Under the pieces are notes generated by a model. That model did no database searches and was not told the DNA's origin. It was given only the letters and a program-made list of their open reading frames with translations. DNA of 64,000 nucleotides from Chara braunii (lineage: Eukaryota > Streptophyta > Charophyceae > Charales > Characeae). The stretch spans positions 378,559-442,558 of the forward strand of contig BFEA01000380.1 of the NCBI GenBank assembly GCA_003427395.1, written 5' to 3'. The translations under genes were made by a program, and so were the position numbers. Each line of letters opens with the position of its first letter. Position 1 is the first letter of the stretch. Positions 1 through 11,072 of the stretch are shown here, piece by piece.

Positions 1-567
1 GAAAATGAGGAAGTAACTCAGCGGTTGAAGGCGGGGACTATAAAGGAGGAGCCTATAGTTGTTGAGTCTGACGATGAGGCGCAGGAAGTGGTGAGAGAGT
101 CAGCCTCGACCATCCTGGAGAGGATGGAGGACCTGCTTGCAAAGGTCGGCAGTTATCAGGATCGATTAAGGGCAATGTGTGAAAAGGCCCGGGNNNGGGA
201 AATGAGCCTTCNTNAGGTGATGCTCTATGGGTCCGGTCCGNANTCGTCGTCAGGACCACAAGGATGTCCAAGCGTGGCGACGGCCGGGGCAGGTCCTAGG
301 TCAGGGATGACCTTCAGACCCCCTANGTNGCATGGAAGGGTACCTCAGGCCGCGNAGACTAGGGGCCAAAGTAAGGCCACCACCAGTCAAGGGCCTAGCC
401 AGNCACCCAGTNGGGCGCCCCCTCNAAAGGACCCTGANCNCGAACGAAGAAAGGAAGTGGTAGAAGTTCAAGAAGAGGAAGATGAGGGTGATGACNAAGA
501 GGACGAGAGACTCCNGCAGGAGGAGGACCGNAGGGCGGAACAGAGGGCGAAGAAGAGGGGGGCTTAG
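1..567 (+). CDS. gag: Gag1 C-terminal part (upstream unit, partial)
   Basis: This open frame runs from the window edge to a TAG at 565-567. It is the acidic, charged tail of Gag1, equivalent to 19,114-19,680 in the downstream unit, and lies about 220 bases downstream of the position of the CCHC knuckle there. It contains a possible short coiled coil (ESASTILERMEDLLAKVG) and a Lys/Glu-rich end. Several codons are masked by N at exactly the offsets masked in the other unit. The frame continues without shift into the protease frame after the TAG, so this end is the Gag/protease boundary, not a random truncation. Confidence 0.7.
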   Translation, partial: ENEEVTQRLKAGTIKEEPIVVESDDEAQEVVRESASTILERMEDLLAKVGSYQDRLRAMCEKARXXEMSLXXVMLYGSGPXSSSGPQGCPSVATAGAGPRSGMTFRPPXXHGRVPQAAXTRGQSKATTSQGPSQXPSXAPPXKDPXXERRKEVVEVQEEEDEGDDXEDERLXQEEDXRAEQRAKKRGA

Positions 568-573
568 GGAGGG
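565..573 (+). promoter_or_regulatory. In-frame UAG at the Gag1/protease junction (possible readthrough site)
   Basis: TAG GGA GGG separates Gag1 from protease, and both are in the same reading frame. UAG followed by GGR is the stop context known from gammaretrovirus-type gag-pol readthrough. The downstream unit has the same arrangement at 19,678-19,686. I did not find a convincing pseudoknot by eye, so function is inferred. Confidence 0.4.
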
Positions 574-1596
574 GTGGAGCCGAGTCTGTATGATGGCGTG
601 CCAAAAAGGAAGAAGTACGCAGTCCGGCTGGAGNAAGGCTTTGACGTAGAGNGAATGGTGGATAAGCTCCANGAGGGCCATAACGATCTGANGAACTTAA
701 AGGACATTTTGGCCTCAGCACCAAGGCTCCGGGGCGAGCTGAAAGGGCGGCTCTCACGAAGGTTAGTGCCCAATGTCCACCTGAGCTCAATTCTGCCCAG
801 GNAGATANAGTGGACAGAGGCNGGCACTAGGATGGATTGGAAATGTGTGGCGTGTGGGTTGGTGGACTTGAAGGTGAGGNACCAGCNGAGCATTGCAATG
901 GTGGACACAGNCTCGGAAATGAATATCATCNNGGNGTGGGANGCGACGATGTNAGGGTTGGAAGTTNACCATTCGGACCATGGTGTGCTGCACNACGCCA
1001 ACTGCAAGNCCATTTTCTGNGGCANAGTNTCTAATNTGATGGTGGAGATTGNGAGAGTAAGGGCGCGAACGTGCTTCTTCGTCATGCCCGACGTCGACCA
1101 CCCTATTNTTCTGGGGAGGNCGTTNCTNTACNGGACGGAGACCTTNGTCTTCAACAGGCATGAGGGGACGATGATCATGACTCTATCTGATCCGGCTTGC
1201 GGAAANTACGAAATCATCAAGNGNCGGAACACAGGGCCCGNAAGTGCGAGGNATNGGCTCAACCTCAGCTCCTTTACCTTCNAGGAATCAGNGTACGCGC
1301 GGCGGAGACTCCGAGAGGAACAGGAGGGGGAAGGAGCAGGCGAGGTGCTGTCCCTGAGCCTTAANGATGTGAATAAGGCAATGGAGGTGGTGGCGGNGCA
1401 CGATATGGCGGACCCGGAAGCCATAAAGGNATTGAGGGAACAGGTCCTGNAAANCCCTCAGGTGGGAGAAGTGGAGCTGGTCTATCGGCTTCCCGGGAGG
1501 AGAGGGGACCCTGCGATGGCCCAGGCCCGAACAACAAGTCGACCTTTTTTAGGGGAGAGCTTAAGCAGGGCTCCCAAAGGCGGTACAAAACCATAG
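574..1596 (+). CDS. pro: Retroviral-type aspartic protease domain of pol (upstream unit)
   Basis: This 340-codon open frame follows the Gag1 TAG directly. The active-site signature is at 904-918, read as Asp-Thr-X-Ser-Glu; the X is an N-masked codon (GNC) where Gly is expected. Downstream hydrophobic strands such as RTCFFVMPDVDHP and an LGR-type turn match the folded core of retropepsins, which cleave Gag and Pol. The N-terminal 90 residues and the C-terminal 130 residues have no recognised domain. The frame starts with no ATG (GTG after the TAG), which fits synthesis as a Gag fusion. It ends at 1,596, 45 bases after a slippery heptamer, with RT in the -1 frame. Many codons carry N shared with the other unit. 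Confidence 0.75.
   Translation: MEPSLYDGVPKRKKYAVRLEXGFDVEXMVDKLXEGHNDLXNLKDILASAPRLRGELKGRLSRRLVPNVHLSSILPRXIXWTEXGTRMDWKCVACGLVDLKVRXQXSIAMVDTXSEMNIIXXWXATMXGLEVXHSDHGVLHXANCKXIFXGXXSNXMVEIXRVRARTCFFVMPDVDHPIXLGRXXXYXTETXVFNRHEGTMIMTLSDPACGXYEIIKXRNTGPXSARXXLNLSSFTFXESXYARRRLREEQEGEGAGEVLSLSLXDVNKAMEVVAXHDMADPEAIKXLREQVLXXPQVGEVELVYRLPGRRGDPAMAQARTTSRPFLGESLSRAPKGGTKP
1545..1551 (+). promoter_or_regulatory. Slippery heptamer T TTT TTA for -1 frameshift into RT
   Basis: In the protease frame the codons read CCT TTT TTA, so the heptamer is in the register needed for -1 slippage. The -1 frame is exactly the frame of the RT reading frame that follows, and the 0-frame stop lies 45 bases on. A short GC-rich hairpin (GGGAG with CTCCC, 1,553-1,575) can be drawn just 3'. 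The heptamer type is the one used in lentiviral gag-pol. Function is inferred. Confidence 0.55.
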
Positions 1597-2780
1597 ACAA
1601 GAAGTGTCGCCCGGTCCCCGTGCTTATCAGTGTTGTCACGGAGGATGAGGAAACCTATTATAAGCGAGAGCGGGGGCTGATAAGGCGTATGCGGGAACGC
1701 GCGCAGGCAGGGCCGTGCCGCATCAATAAGGAGAATGAGGAAGGGTTGATAATTGGCGAGCCTGGCTTCCTGTCGCCCCAGGAGAGGACCTTGATGGTGG
1801 AGACCATGAGGAGGAGGCATTGCGCGTATGCGTTTAATGATGACGAGCGTGGGAGGTTGGACGTGGATAAGATCCCGATGATACGAATTCATACCGTCCC
1901 GTGGAACCTGAGGGGCGCGCGGTACCCGAATCCGGATGAGGAGAAGAAGGTGGTGGATTACTTGGATGGGAAGATGAGGACGTATGTGGTAGATTACTCC
2001 AGTGGACCGTATGCTTCCCCTTGGTTCTGTTTTATCAAGCCAAACTGAACGCTGCGGTGGGTGCAGGATCTGCAACGACTGAATGCAGTGACGGTGCGGG
2101 ACGCGGGAGGGTTGCCGAACGCGGACGCCCTGTCAGAATCATGTGCAGGAAGGCCTTTAATCTCACTTATAGACCTTTATTCTGGGTATGACCAGTTTCC
2201 TGTGTACCCACCGGATAGGCCAGTGACGACGATGCATACGCCAAGGGGGTTGATCCACATGAACGTGGCGCCTCAGGGGTGGACTAATGCGGTGGCGATG
2301 GTGCAAAGGCACATGATTAGGGCCATGCAGACGGTTAGTCCACATATCACTCAATCCTACATTGACGATTTGGCGGCCAAGGGTTCAAAGGAGAAGGAGG
2401 AAGATGAAGTGATGCCAGGAGTAAGGCGGTTCGTCTGGAAGCACGTCCAGGATATCGATCAGGTTCTGGGTCTGCTGGAAGAACACAACCTGACGGCGAG
2501 AGGCCCCAAGTCAAAACATTGTATGAGGGAGGCCACGATTCTGGGCTTTGTCTATAACGAGAAGGGGCGGAGGCCAGACGTGAAGAAAACGGATAAGATC
2601 CTAGAGTGTCCAGTCCCCTTCCAATCGATAATGGACGTGAGGAGCTTCCTTGGGACCTGCGAGTTTTGGAGGAGTTTTGTGAAGGACTTCGCCACCAAGA
2701 CGGAGCATTTGAGAAGCTGGTGCGTTAGGATCAGGAGTGGGTCTGGGGCGAAGACCAGGAAAGGGCTATGGAAAGGATGA
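1552..2780 (+). pseudogene. pol: Reverse transcriptase domain (upstream unit, one stop, C-terminal frameshift)
   Basis: In the -1 frame after the slippery site the protein reads through YKTIDKKCRPVPV into the RT fingers. Recognisable RT blocks are LRWVQDLQRLN (2,049 onward), SLIDLYSGYDQFPV with the first catalytic Asp, the TPRGLIHMNVAPQGWTNA block, the YIDD catalytic box at about 2,359, and the thumb block RSFLGTCEFWRSFVKDFA. These copy element RNA into DNA in the particle. A TGA at 2,046-2,048 interrupts the frame just before the LRWVQD block. Near 2,708 one base appears to be missing from a T run, and the true protein continues in another frame as FEKLVR, then TAG at 2,726. Both lesions also occur in the downstream unit. 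This unit keeps CAG where the other has an extra TAG. Confidence 0.8.
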
Positions 2781-4939
2781 AGAGAGAATTGAAGGAAGGA
2801 GGTTTGGTGCTAGGAGCGCCAAACTACGAGGCCACGGAGGAAAAACCATTCATTGTCGAGACGGACGCTGGGCCAACTGCCTTAGGAGGAGTCCTGATTC
2901 AGGCGGATGCGGATGGGAAGGAGAGACCGCTAAGGTTTGAAAGTCGCACCCTCAATANGACTGAGAGGAACTACTCCCAGTTTAAGAAGGAGACGTTGGC
3001 GGTACTCCACTGCNTAAGGGCCCTCCGAAACTATATCTTTGGCAGGAGGCTCATTTTGAGGGTGGACCCTACCGCGCTGGCGTGTTCCCTGAAAAGTTAT
3101 ACTCCATCTGACCCAACCATCGCGAGGTGGTTGACTTACATTTGGATGTTTAGCTTTGAGTTGGAGAGGATTCCCGGGGACAAGAACAGGGCAGATGGGC
3201 TGAGCCGTATCAACTGGGATGGGGCGGGCAAAGAGTCAATTGAGGATACCCCGCCAATTGACGGGTTCCTGGATCAGGAAGAGGATGTCCGCCTCCACAT
3301 AAATGAATGGTCGCTAAGGGTGCCTAGCTGCGTCACGCATCCTATATGGCTAGCACCAAGGGGGTACGAGGAGAAGGAGGAATTGGTCCTCAAGCCTTTC
3401 CAGGAGGAAGATCCGTGGGGGAGTAGGGATGTTGGNTGGATGATGAGGTTGGCATTGGCAGGGACACATGGTCTAGTGGAGGAGGTAAGGACGATAGAGG
3501 AAGGTCCAACCCAGGTAGAGGAGCATGAGCAGCTAATGGGAGGAATGTACTTGCTCACCAACATGCTTCTGCAGGGGAACTTTGGCCAGAGGAGCGCAGC
3601 TAACTCCGAAGAGGGCGANATTCTCATTCCTGAGAGCCAGAACGANGAGTTCGAAGAGGGAGAGATTAGGGAGGCCTTCCATGCCGAGGAGTATGAAGGA
3701 ATTTATCAGGAGTTGGGGTTACTGCTGTTGTGCGAAATGAGGGATAGGGACGCAAGTGCTAAGGCCCAGAAGATGAGGCATCTCTACGTAGTGAGAGATG
3801 ACCATTTGTTTATAAAGCGACAGGTTGGGAACCCCAAGAGGATCGTATGTGGGAGGAACCGGNAGATCNATGTCATAGCAGCCTTACACGATGGTATAGC
3901 AGGGGGGCACATAGGGGTTAGTGCCACGTGCGCAAAGATAAGTGAGCTATACCATTGGGATGGAATGCTGACTATGGTCATCAAGTACTGNCAGTCTTGT
4001 GTACCCTGCCAACAGAGGTCAGCGCAAAGGCCGGGGGAACCNCTNCACCCCAGACTGGAAAGGGAAGTGGGTGCAGTCGTACACNTGGACCTATTGTTCA
4101 TGCCACTTGGGGAGGACGGAAGNAACTATATCTTTGANGCATGNGACAACCTTACCGGGTTCGTGGACGNTCGGGCTATTCGTACGAAAACCGGCCCAGT
4201 TTTAGCAAGGTGCATCGAAGAGTACTACTTGCGCTATCCATTTGTAAGAGAGTTTGTGATGGACCGGGGGTCGGAGTTTACGTGTAACGAGGTGCGGACC
4301 TTGCTTGCAGGATACGACGTGGTGGCAAACTCTACTACTGCCGCGCACCCCCTGGCAAACGCGCCTGTGGAAAGGGGGCATAGTACCATCACGAATCTCC
4401 TGGCCAAATGGACTGAGGGAAAGCCTAACCAGTGGCCGGAATTCCTGAGAGCAGCATTCTTCGTGGAAAATGTTACAGTGAAAAGGAGTACCAAGTAAGT
4501 GCCAGCCACACTATGGTATGGAAGACATGCCACCTTTCCCATAGAAAATTTTATGAAAACGTGGAGGCGCCAGGACCTGGAAGTGAACCTGTCCTTTGAA
4601 GAGTTGCTCGATATACGGGCGCGACAGGTGGGTGTCGCTGAGGAAAGGTTACGAGAGGCNGCNNGTCAGGTGGAGAGAAGTCGCATGGAAGACAAGATGA
4701 GGTGGGACCGGATGNCCCGAATAAGGAAGGATCCACTGAAGGTTGGGGATGTGGTGCTGTTGTATGACTCCTCGCTGGAAAAGCAGTGGTCCAGGAAACT
4801 CGACAAACGGTGGCTGGGACCCTATAGGATCGTGCGGTGTGGTGAATTTGGGGCCNACCAAATTGAGGAGCTGGATGGGGNAGGATGGCAGGACTGGGTA
4901 TCAGGGACAAGGCTGAAGAAGTTTGTGGCGAGGGAATAG
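2708..4939 (+). pseudogene. pol: RNase H and integrase region of pol (upstream unit)
   Basis: RNase H begins with the FIVETDAG strand (first Asp), followed by RNYSQFKKETLAVLHC with the catalytic Glu, RVDPTALACSL and NRADGLSRI, matching the D-E-D-D pattern. Integrase follows: an HHCC zinc-binding part (HDGIAGGHIGV to CVPCQQR), the catalytic core with Asp after VVH near 4,080, MDRGSEFT near 4,258 and PVERGHSTI near 4,367 (DDE), then the C-terminal GPY/F block KRWLGPYRI near 4,804. A TAG at 2,726 and a TAA at 4,496-4,498 break the frame; the TAA stands where Gln (CAA) is plausible, and the same frame continues to 4,939. Both stops are shared with the other unit. No chromodomain is visible after the GPY/F block. 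Confidence 0.82.
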
Positions 4940-5085
4940 GTAAGGGCCATGAGACCTCGTTAGGGATAGAGTCTTGCCTAGGTATTACCCAGGTCGGATG
5001 GTTAGATAGGTGGATGATTGGGATGGATGGGTGTGGAGTGTATGTGGGATTTCCCTAGGCCGATGGCTCGGTTGCTGACCCTGCT

Positions 5086-5120
5086 GTGTGCCTGCTTGTT
5101 GTCTCTCGCCTGTTGTGCAG
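5086..5120 (+). promoter_or_regulatory. Splice-acceptor-like site before Gag2 (upstream unit)
   Basis: A pyrimidine-rich run (TTGTTGTCTCTCGCCTG) ends in TGTGCAG at 5,120, and the Gag2 ATG follows 22 bases later at 5,143. This arrangement suggests that Gag2 is made from a spliced mRNA. The same sequence is present in the downstream unit. It was judged by eye only. Confidence 0.4.
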
Positions 5121-5142
5121 GTCTGACTTTTCGAAGACAGTC

Positions 5143-7830
5143 ATGCAGAGGGGCGGAAGGGACACACGGCCACGCCAGGGGCCCNAGAGGATGGNNGGAA
5201 GAGGCGAGCAGCATGAGCCGCCTAGGAGGGAGCCTACGCCTNAGTTTGATGATGACAACATTGAGCTTTTCTTGGACGTATATCGGGATCATGCGGCACA
5301 AAGAGGGTGGTCAGTGGCGGAGAGGATTCACCACTTGAGGGGTATAGGGCGGTTCGAGGAGCCTGTCGCTCAGATATGTGAGGAGGCCCTGACTTGGCCG
5401 GACGTGGAAGCCGGGATGCAGAAGTTGAGAGCTTTCCCTAGGGGGCGTGATCGCATGCCCATTCGATTGGAGGAGGGGAATGCAGATGAGTTCATCCCCG
5501 CATATGAGCACTACATGTTGAGTCTGGGGGTTGCGAGGGAGGAATGGGTGCAGGCTATACTTATCTGGACGAGGCAGGCAAAGAGGGAGGTGGCCACGCA
5601 GATTCGGGAAAGGGCCCGAGACTGGGAGGACTGTCAGGCCCAGCTCAGGAGGGCGTTCGGACGACCACAACACGAGAGGCACGAGCCCAGAGTTGAGAGG
5701 CGGCGGCGAAGCAAGAGGCCAAGGGAACCGACACCGAGAGTGGCGGGGCTGGCCAGAGAGAGGAGGGGAGCCCCAACCCAGCGGGAGGATGAGCCCGCAG
5801 GGCCCACATTGGCAGAGGAGGCGTTCCCTGCTTGTGGCCTCTGAGCGGTTGAGTTTCGGCGAATTACGAGCGAGGAGTTGAGGCCGCCCTCGCCACTGCC
5901 ATCAACGCAGGAGCTGGACATACCAAGAGAGCCGCCATTCCGAAGCGTAGTGACTCATCTCGATGTATCCCAATGGGAGGCCTCACGGCTGGGAGAGGGT
6001 TCAGTTGAGTCTGCATGCTACGTGCCATTGGAGGAGCCCCTCGACCCCGAGATGGAGACAAACATGCGAAACTGAGAGGAGCCGCAGGATCCTGAGATGG
6101 CAGCTGAGCGGCCGGATCCCGTGCGACCTCAGGGTAGAGAGGTGATCACGGTTGGGGACGATACCCCTCCATGATTCCCAGCTCCAGAGCCAGCACAACG
6201 TTCATGGCCAGAGGGGATTCCCGAGCCAGGCAGTGAGGAGATCCCGGAGTTTCCCCCTGAGGCCACCACTATACCTGAGCAGGAGGCAGAGGCGGAGGAC
6301 CAGGGTATGTGTGAGAGAGCGAGGATGGAGGCGCCCATTGACTTGCCCTTGGCCACGCAGGTGACCAAGAGCCCGGATATCGAGGAGCCCGTTCCAGCAG
6401 AGTTACCGCCAGTAGTGCCGCGCGCGAGCGAAGGGATGGAGGCGGAAGCGTTGACTCCAGGAGGCCAGGGGCCGCGAGTGGAAGGAACTCCAAGAGAGAC
6501 CCGCGAAGAGAAGTCCGCCCGAGTGCGGGTCGGTCTGGACGAGATATACGCAAGACAGGTTGAGATGGAGGAGGCAGGGATAAAGCCGACACCGCCGGTT
6601 GAGCTCAAGACGAGTGAGCAGAGGATCGACGAGTTGTGGGCTAGGTATGAGAGCCAGAGGGATGCAGCCCGCCAAAGGTCATGAGAGGCAGGACGGGCGG
6701 ACGAGGAGACGAGTGAGTTAAGAGAGATGGGGGACTTGAGGTTCTCTGCGACCAGGCAGGCGAATGAGTGCATGGATCGGAGGGTATGTGAGACGACAGT
6801 CACATCTTTCCAGTGGTATAATCTACTCAGCAATGAGCTTAGGGTCAAAGAGTTGGAGGTGGAGCACCTGACTACTCAGCTTGCCGAGGAGAGGGTGAGA
6901 AGCCAGGCTAGAGAGGTTGAGTGGGAGAGGAGATTTGGGGAGATGGCGGCCGCTGTGGATAGGCTCTCGGCAGCCTGGGAGGCTAGCCAGGTGGGGCGAG
7001 CCGGTGCCGATGGCCAGGGCCGGGGGATGCGCGCCTCGCCGAGCCAAGGAGCAGCAGTGGAGGTCCCCCGACAGAGTGAGCCGATGGAGGAGGTGCCCTT
7101 GGACGCAGTTGAGGNGGAAGGTGGTGCGCAGGAGTCGCTTATGGCTATGTCCACGGAGAGGNGAGGTTCGCGCTTGCATGAGCTGGCGNCAGCCATGGGG
7201 ATAGGNACTCCACAGGAGAGGCCTCAGAGGCTCGACACTCAAGAGGATGCTCCGAGATTGGGAAAGTTGAGGACGGAGCTGNGTTCCTGGGCCACGGANA
7301 CGGACTCCGGGGAGCCTGACTCGNGGNGACAANAGNAGCAGGAGGTCATGAGTGAGCCCACCGCTATGGGGGGCCCTCANCCGTCAGGGGTATGCAGGGA
7401 TGAGGNGGTGGTGACAGAGAGGGCTCATGAGGAGGGACCCCGAGAGTTGGGCACGCCGGGCTGCAGGCCAGTGAGCACGACCATACGAGAGGGTGGGGGT
7501 GCTGAGGCTATGGAGCATGGACCTCAGGGCCATGTGGGGTTGCCCTCGTGTCATGAGGTGACTACTGAGACCATGGGGACGCCTTCGGCATCGAGTTCGC
7601 AGGGGAGAAAGAAGAAGACTGTCAGATGGCACGATGCCTCCTGTTTCTGGTGCAAGGAGGAAGGGCATAGAGCCGTGGACTGCCCAGAACTCCTCGAAGA
7701 TAAGGCCGAGGGGCGAGTTGCGGAGTTCAACGACAAGTTCTATGACAGGCAGGGCAGGATAGTAGAGCGAGCTCCAGATGGGGGCAGGGCTCAATTATAT
7801 AGGCAGAACCAGGAGGAATTATGTAAGTAG
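5143..7830 (+). pseudogene. Gag2: second Gag-like protein, decayed copy (upstream unit)
   Basis: Counterpart of 24,256-26,925. It starts at the ATG behind the acceptor-like site and keeps the two capsid-like modules, Pro/Glu-rich middle, coiled coil and CCHC knuckle (CFWCKEEGHRAVDC). The frame is broken by TGA at 5,842, 6,073, 6,172 and 6,682. The first two stand where the other unit has CGA (Arg) and the third where it has TGC; the fourth is shared. C-to-T change in CpG therefore explains two of the three private stops. Between 5,500 and 6,900 the two units differ at scattered bases. From 7,100 on they are nearly identical, with identical N positions. The upstream copy has a few extra C-terminal residues (QNQEELCK) because its stop differs. 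Confidence 0.75.
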
Positions 7831-9926
7831 GGATCGGTCTGTTTATATATTGATAGGACTAGAGATCCTTGACACACACAGGGCGGGGTTAGGGGTGTAC
7901 ATACCTTGAGTCAGTTGAGCGGGCCCTAGATGTGTGTGTGCGTAGGAGTGGGAGGAGGAGTTCCTATCCAATCGTGCCTATGCGTGTGACTTTTGTTCGC
8001 TTGTTCCTTTTGAGCTTCTTCGTGGGCTACGACCCAGGGGTAGAACTCAGCAGTATGATATATGAGACCATTTAGTTATATTTGGTTTTGTGATTCAGAA
8101 GCTATTGCTGCTCTGAATGGGATTATAGCACTCGGGGTGTGAGTTTTCCCAGCAGGGGAGGACAGGGGCTAGGTATTCTGTGGATGATTAGGCGGATGCT
8201 ATGTTCTCGAATGGATTTGATGAGTGTACAGTGGGGTTATGAGTCCTATTCAGACAGGCGGGGTATTGAGTTGAGTGCTTGTATTCGATTGTTGGGGGAG
8301 GCATTATACTCCCTGAGTATACTATGAGTTGAGATCCTATGGGACTTGTCTTGTGACGATCACTATCGCTCTCACATGTGTGGATTTATCTCGATGAATG
8401 TTTGGTTTTGTGTGAGAAATGTANGGGATACATCTCATGGGCATGATTGTGTAAATTGTAAAGTTGTCTACCCTCCGGTATACTCGTGCGGTCTGCTGCA
8501 AGCGGACGAGAGGGAAGAGTATAAGGAGGGGAAGTGCAGCCTGTTTGTGAAAACTGTGAGAATCCTACGGGATTGATGAATTTAGGAATTTGCATGTTTG
8601 GTCATACTAAACATCGCTGCCTAAATCGTATAGGGACCCAGAAGGTGGCCCCTCAGTTTGAGGTGTTTGATGATTAAGACCCCCTTCATGGTTCTGGAAG
8701 GTGGGAATTACATTGCGTGGAGACCCCTTCATGGNTTTGGAAGAGGTCGTGTGAGGAGTCATCCCATACAAGAAGGAGATGGCTAGGAAATCTTTTGGGA
8801 AAGGCACCCTTCACCAAGTAAGGGTGGGTNAAAATTGAATGGTGTGGAAAGTATTGTCTGTGCTGATAAAGTCTGACGAGAGGGGACCATGTTTGCTTGA
8901 AATGTTTGAAAAGGGCNAGAGATGCCTCAGGGTGGGCGACTGCTGACTCTGATCAAGTCAAGAGCCGNGACCTTGTGGATCCGGCGGGGAGACTGTTTGT
9001 GATTGAGCGAAGGATGCCGTGCCTATTATAGGAGAGCCGGTAAATGCGTTCAGACCCCTGCGTAGTCCCGAAGCGGNCGTGAATTGTTTGTGATACCCCG
9101 CCGGGCCACCTGTGCTAATTNNGAGACATATTTGAGGGAATACCAAGCTAACGGTAAAGATTAGTGCCACCTGGGCGCAACCCCTAGTGGATGGCTGCTA
9201 GCCGGCACAACCTGGCTGCGGGCCCGCAAGGCAAGAGTTTGAGGGGAGTTGCCCGCCCTAGGGAAATTACCTTGCGGGATAAGAGTCGTGTNTTTTGGAA
9301 GCCCTGATTGATTGATTATCACGGACATACCTGCAATTGTATAACCAATGGGAGGATACTNCCGCTAAGGTAACAACCCGGTGGGCAGTAGACCTGGCCC
9401 GATCAGCCAGGCTATGGTGGNCCCAGATGGGGACCTGGCATTTTTGTACTAGACTGCAGAAAAGCCCGAGAGAGGCTACAAGCTTATACGTGTGTACTTT
9501 GTTTGACTGTGAGGAATTTGTTGAAGAGGCAGAGAATGCCTTCATAGGCCCCATTCGAAGCCCGCGTCCCTAGTTATGGCTCTGCTTATGAGGAAGAGGC
9601 TAACTAGGACACCCAACGAGAGGTTGGCGGTTGTCTAGGACGAGGGGGAAGAGGATGGTTTGGGGGGCTTTGGAACTTATGCTGTAGTATTGATGCGTAA
9701 TACACCGGCGTCCTGGTGTCGGGACAATGGAGACCCAAGTTGAAACCCTGGCAGCATATCGTTTTCTTGGCACGGTTTGATGGAGNCCTCAACCCTNAAG
9801 TCTGTCGGCTAATCGCATTGGTTCTAATCTCGTCGGCATTTGGAATGTGATGGAAATCTATAGCTTTTTGATTTGGCGACGCGACGGGGACGTCGCTTAA
9901 TATGGTCCGGTAAGCTGTCGGCGCGA

Positions 9927-9944
9927 ATACCCTTACAAGGGTAT
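9927..9944. repeat. Palindrome ATACCCTT-AC-AAGGGTAT within a dispersed repeat
   Basis: Perfect 8-bp arms separated by two bases. The surrounding roughly 60 bases recur in inverted orientation at 38,282-38,340, outside the retrotransposon, and in the downstream unit at 29,049-29,066. It is therefore a dispersed repeat and not private to this element. Confidence 0.6.
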
Positions 9945-11072
9945 CCGCCCTGGTTTTTGCAAGTGACAGAAAGGCTCGGTTAGCCTGGATTTTGAGTGCC
10001 CGTGCGGGAAAATGTGAAGGTCGTCCGCGCGCGGGCCAAGGTCTGCCTTGTCCTGGTAGAAGGTAGGTGGGCGCGCAATATTTAAGGTGCGCATGTGATT
10101 TTTCTAATTAAATGGGCGGCCGGGGTAGCCGACCGACCTGGACCGTGTTACGGCCTTAGTTAGGGAATGAAAGGTTGCTCCTAATAGGTGTGCGTGACAG
10201 AGGGTAGGGTTGGCACGCAGATAGGTGCATGGGACGGCCACGGCGCGGGGTGGTAGACCGACGCGGACACTTAGGGGGCCGTGGGAACGAATGGGATTGA
10301 AGAAGCGGCCAAGGTGGTATCTTGGCCCGGAGCGCCTCGCGACACCACCTTATATGGGAGGTCGCGCCTGCGGGTACCAGGCTTGGGCTTAGCCCTATTG
10401 GTTATGGCATCGGACTGGTACGTAAGAGACACAGGGATCGAGGCCAACAGCAGGCGGTAAGGGAGCGGGGGAGCGCGGCGGAAAGGCGTGAGGGGTTGAA
10501 GGGCCTGTGGGACCATCCCCCTTCGCCTTTTACAATTTTGGGGGCCGCGGTCTCTGCCCGATTGACCGCGCGCCTTGCGGGGTTTTATATATCTAGTCAT
10601 GTATAATGTACTTACCTCGAATTTGTGATATTATTATTTGTTTTTCTTCGCCCGTATGTGAGCGCGGAACTGCGGCAGGTACGCCCATGAACTGTTGAAA
10701 TACAGGCCTGAGATCGAGCCCAGCTGGTTCCGCCGGGGCCCGATCAAGCGCTGGGGGCGCTGCGAGGTGCCTACTGTTGGGAGGAGGGGGATCCGCGGCC
10801 CGAGGGGGATTCGCAAGGCCCCTACGGGAGGGGAGGTTCGGCTTGCCAACTTGTTGCAGTCGGATCATATGTCAACCGCCCGAACCTGGCCTCAAAAGGG
10901 GGCTGGGTCCGCGNGGGGCACTGTTAAAGAAAGCCGGCGCTGGGGCTTNCTCGGAGTGCGAAAGGAGGGTGAGGGTGCTGCGCCAGGCAGGCATGTGTGA
11001 GTCTGGGGATGGATCCGGACGAGAAGGTAGGCCGGGTGCGGATAAAAAANGGGGGCTNGCCACGCGCAAGGC

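Noticed and set aside
8966-9280. Inverted words around CCGGCGGGG and GCCCGCAAGG in the non-coding tract
   Set aside because: Arms are short (10-13 bases) with mismatches; such pairs are expected in GC-rich sequence of this length.
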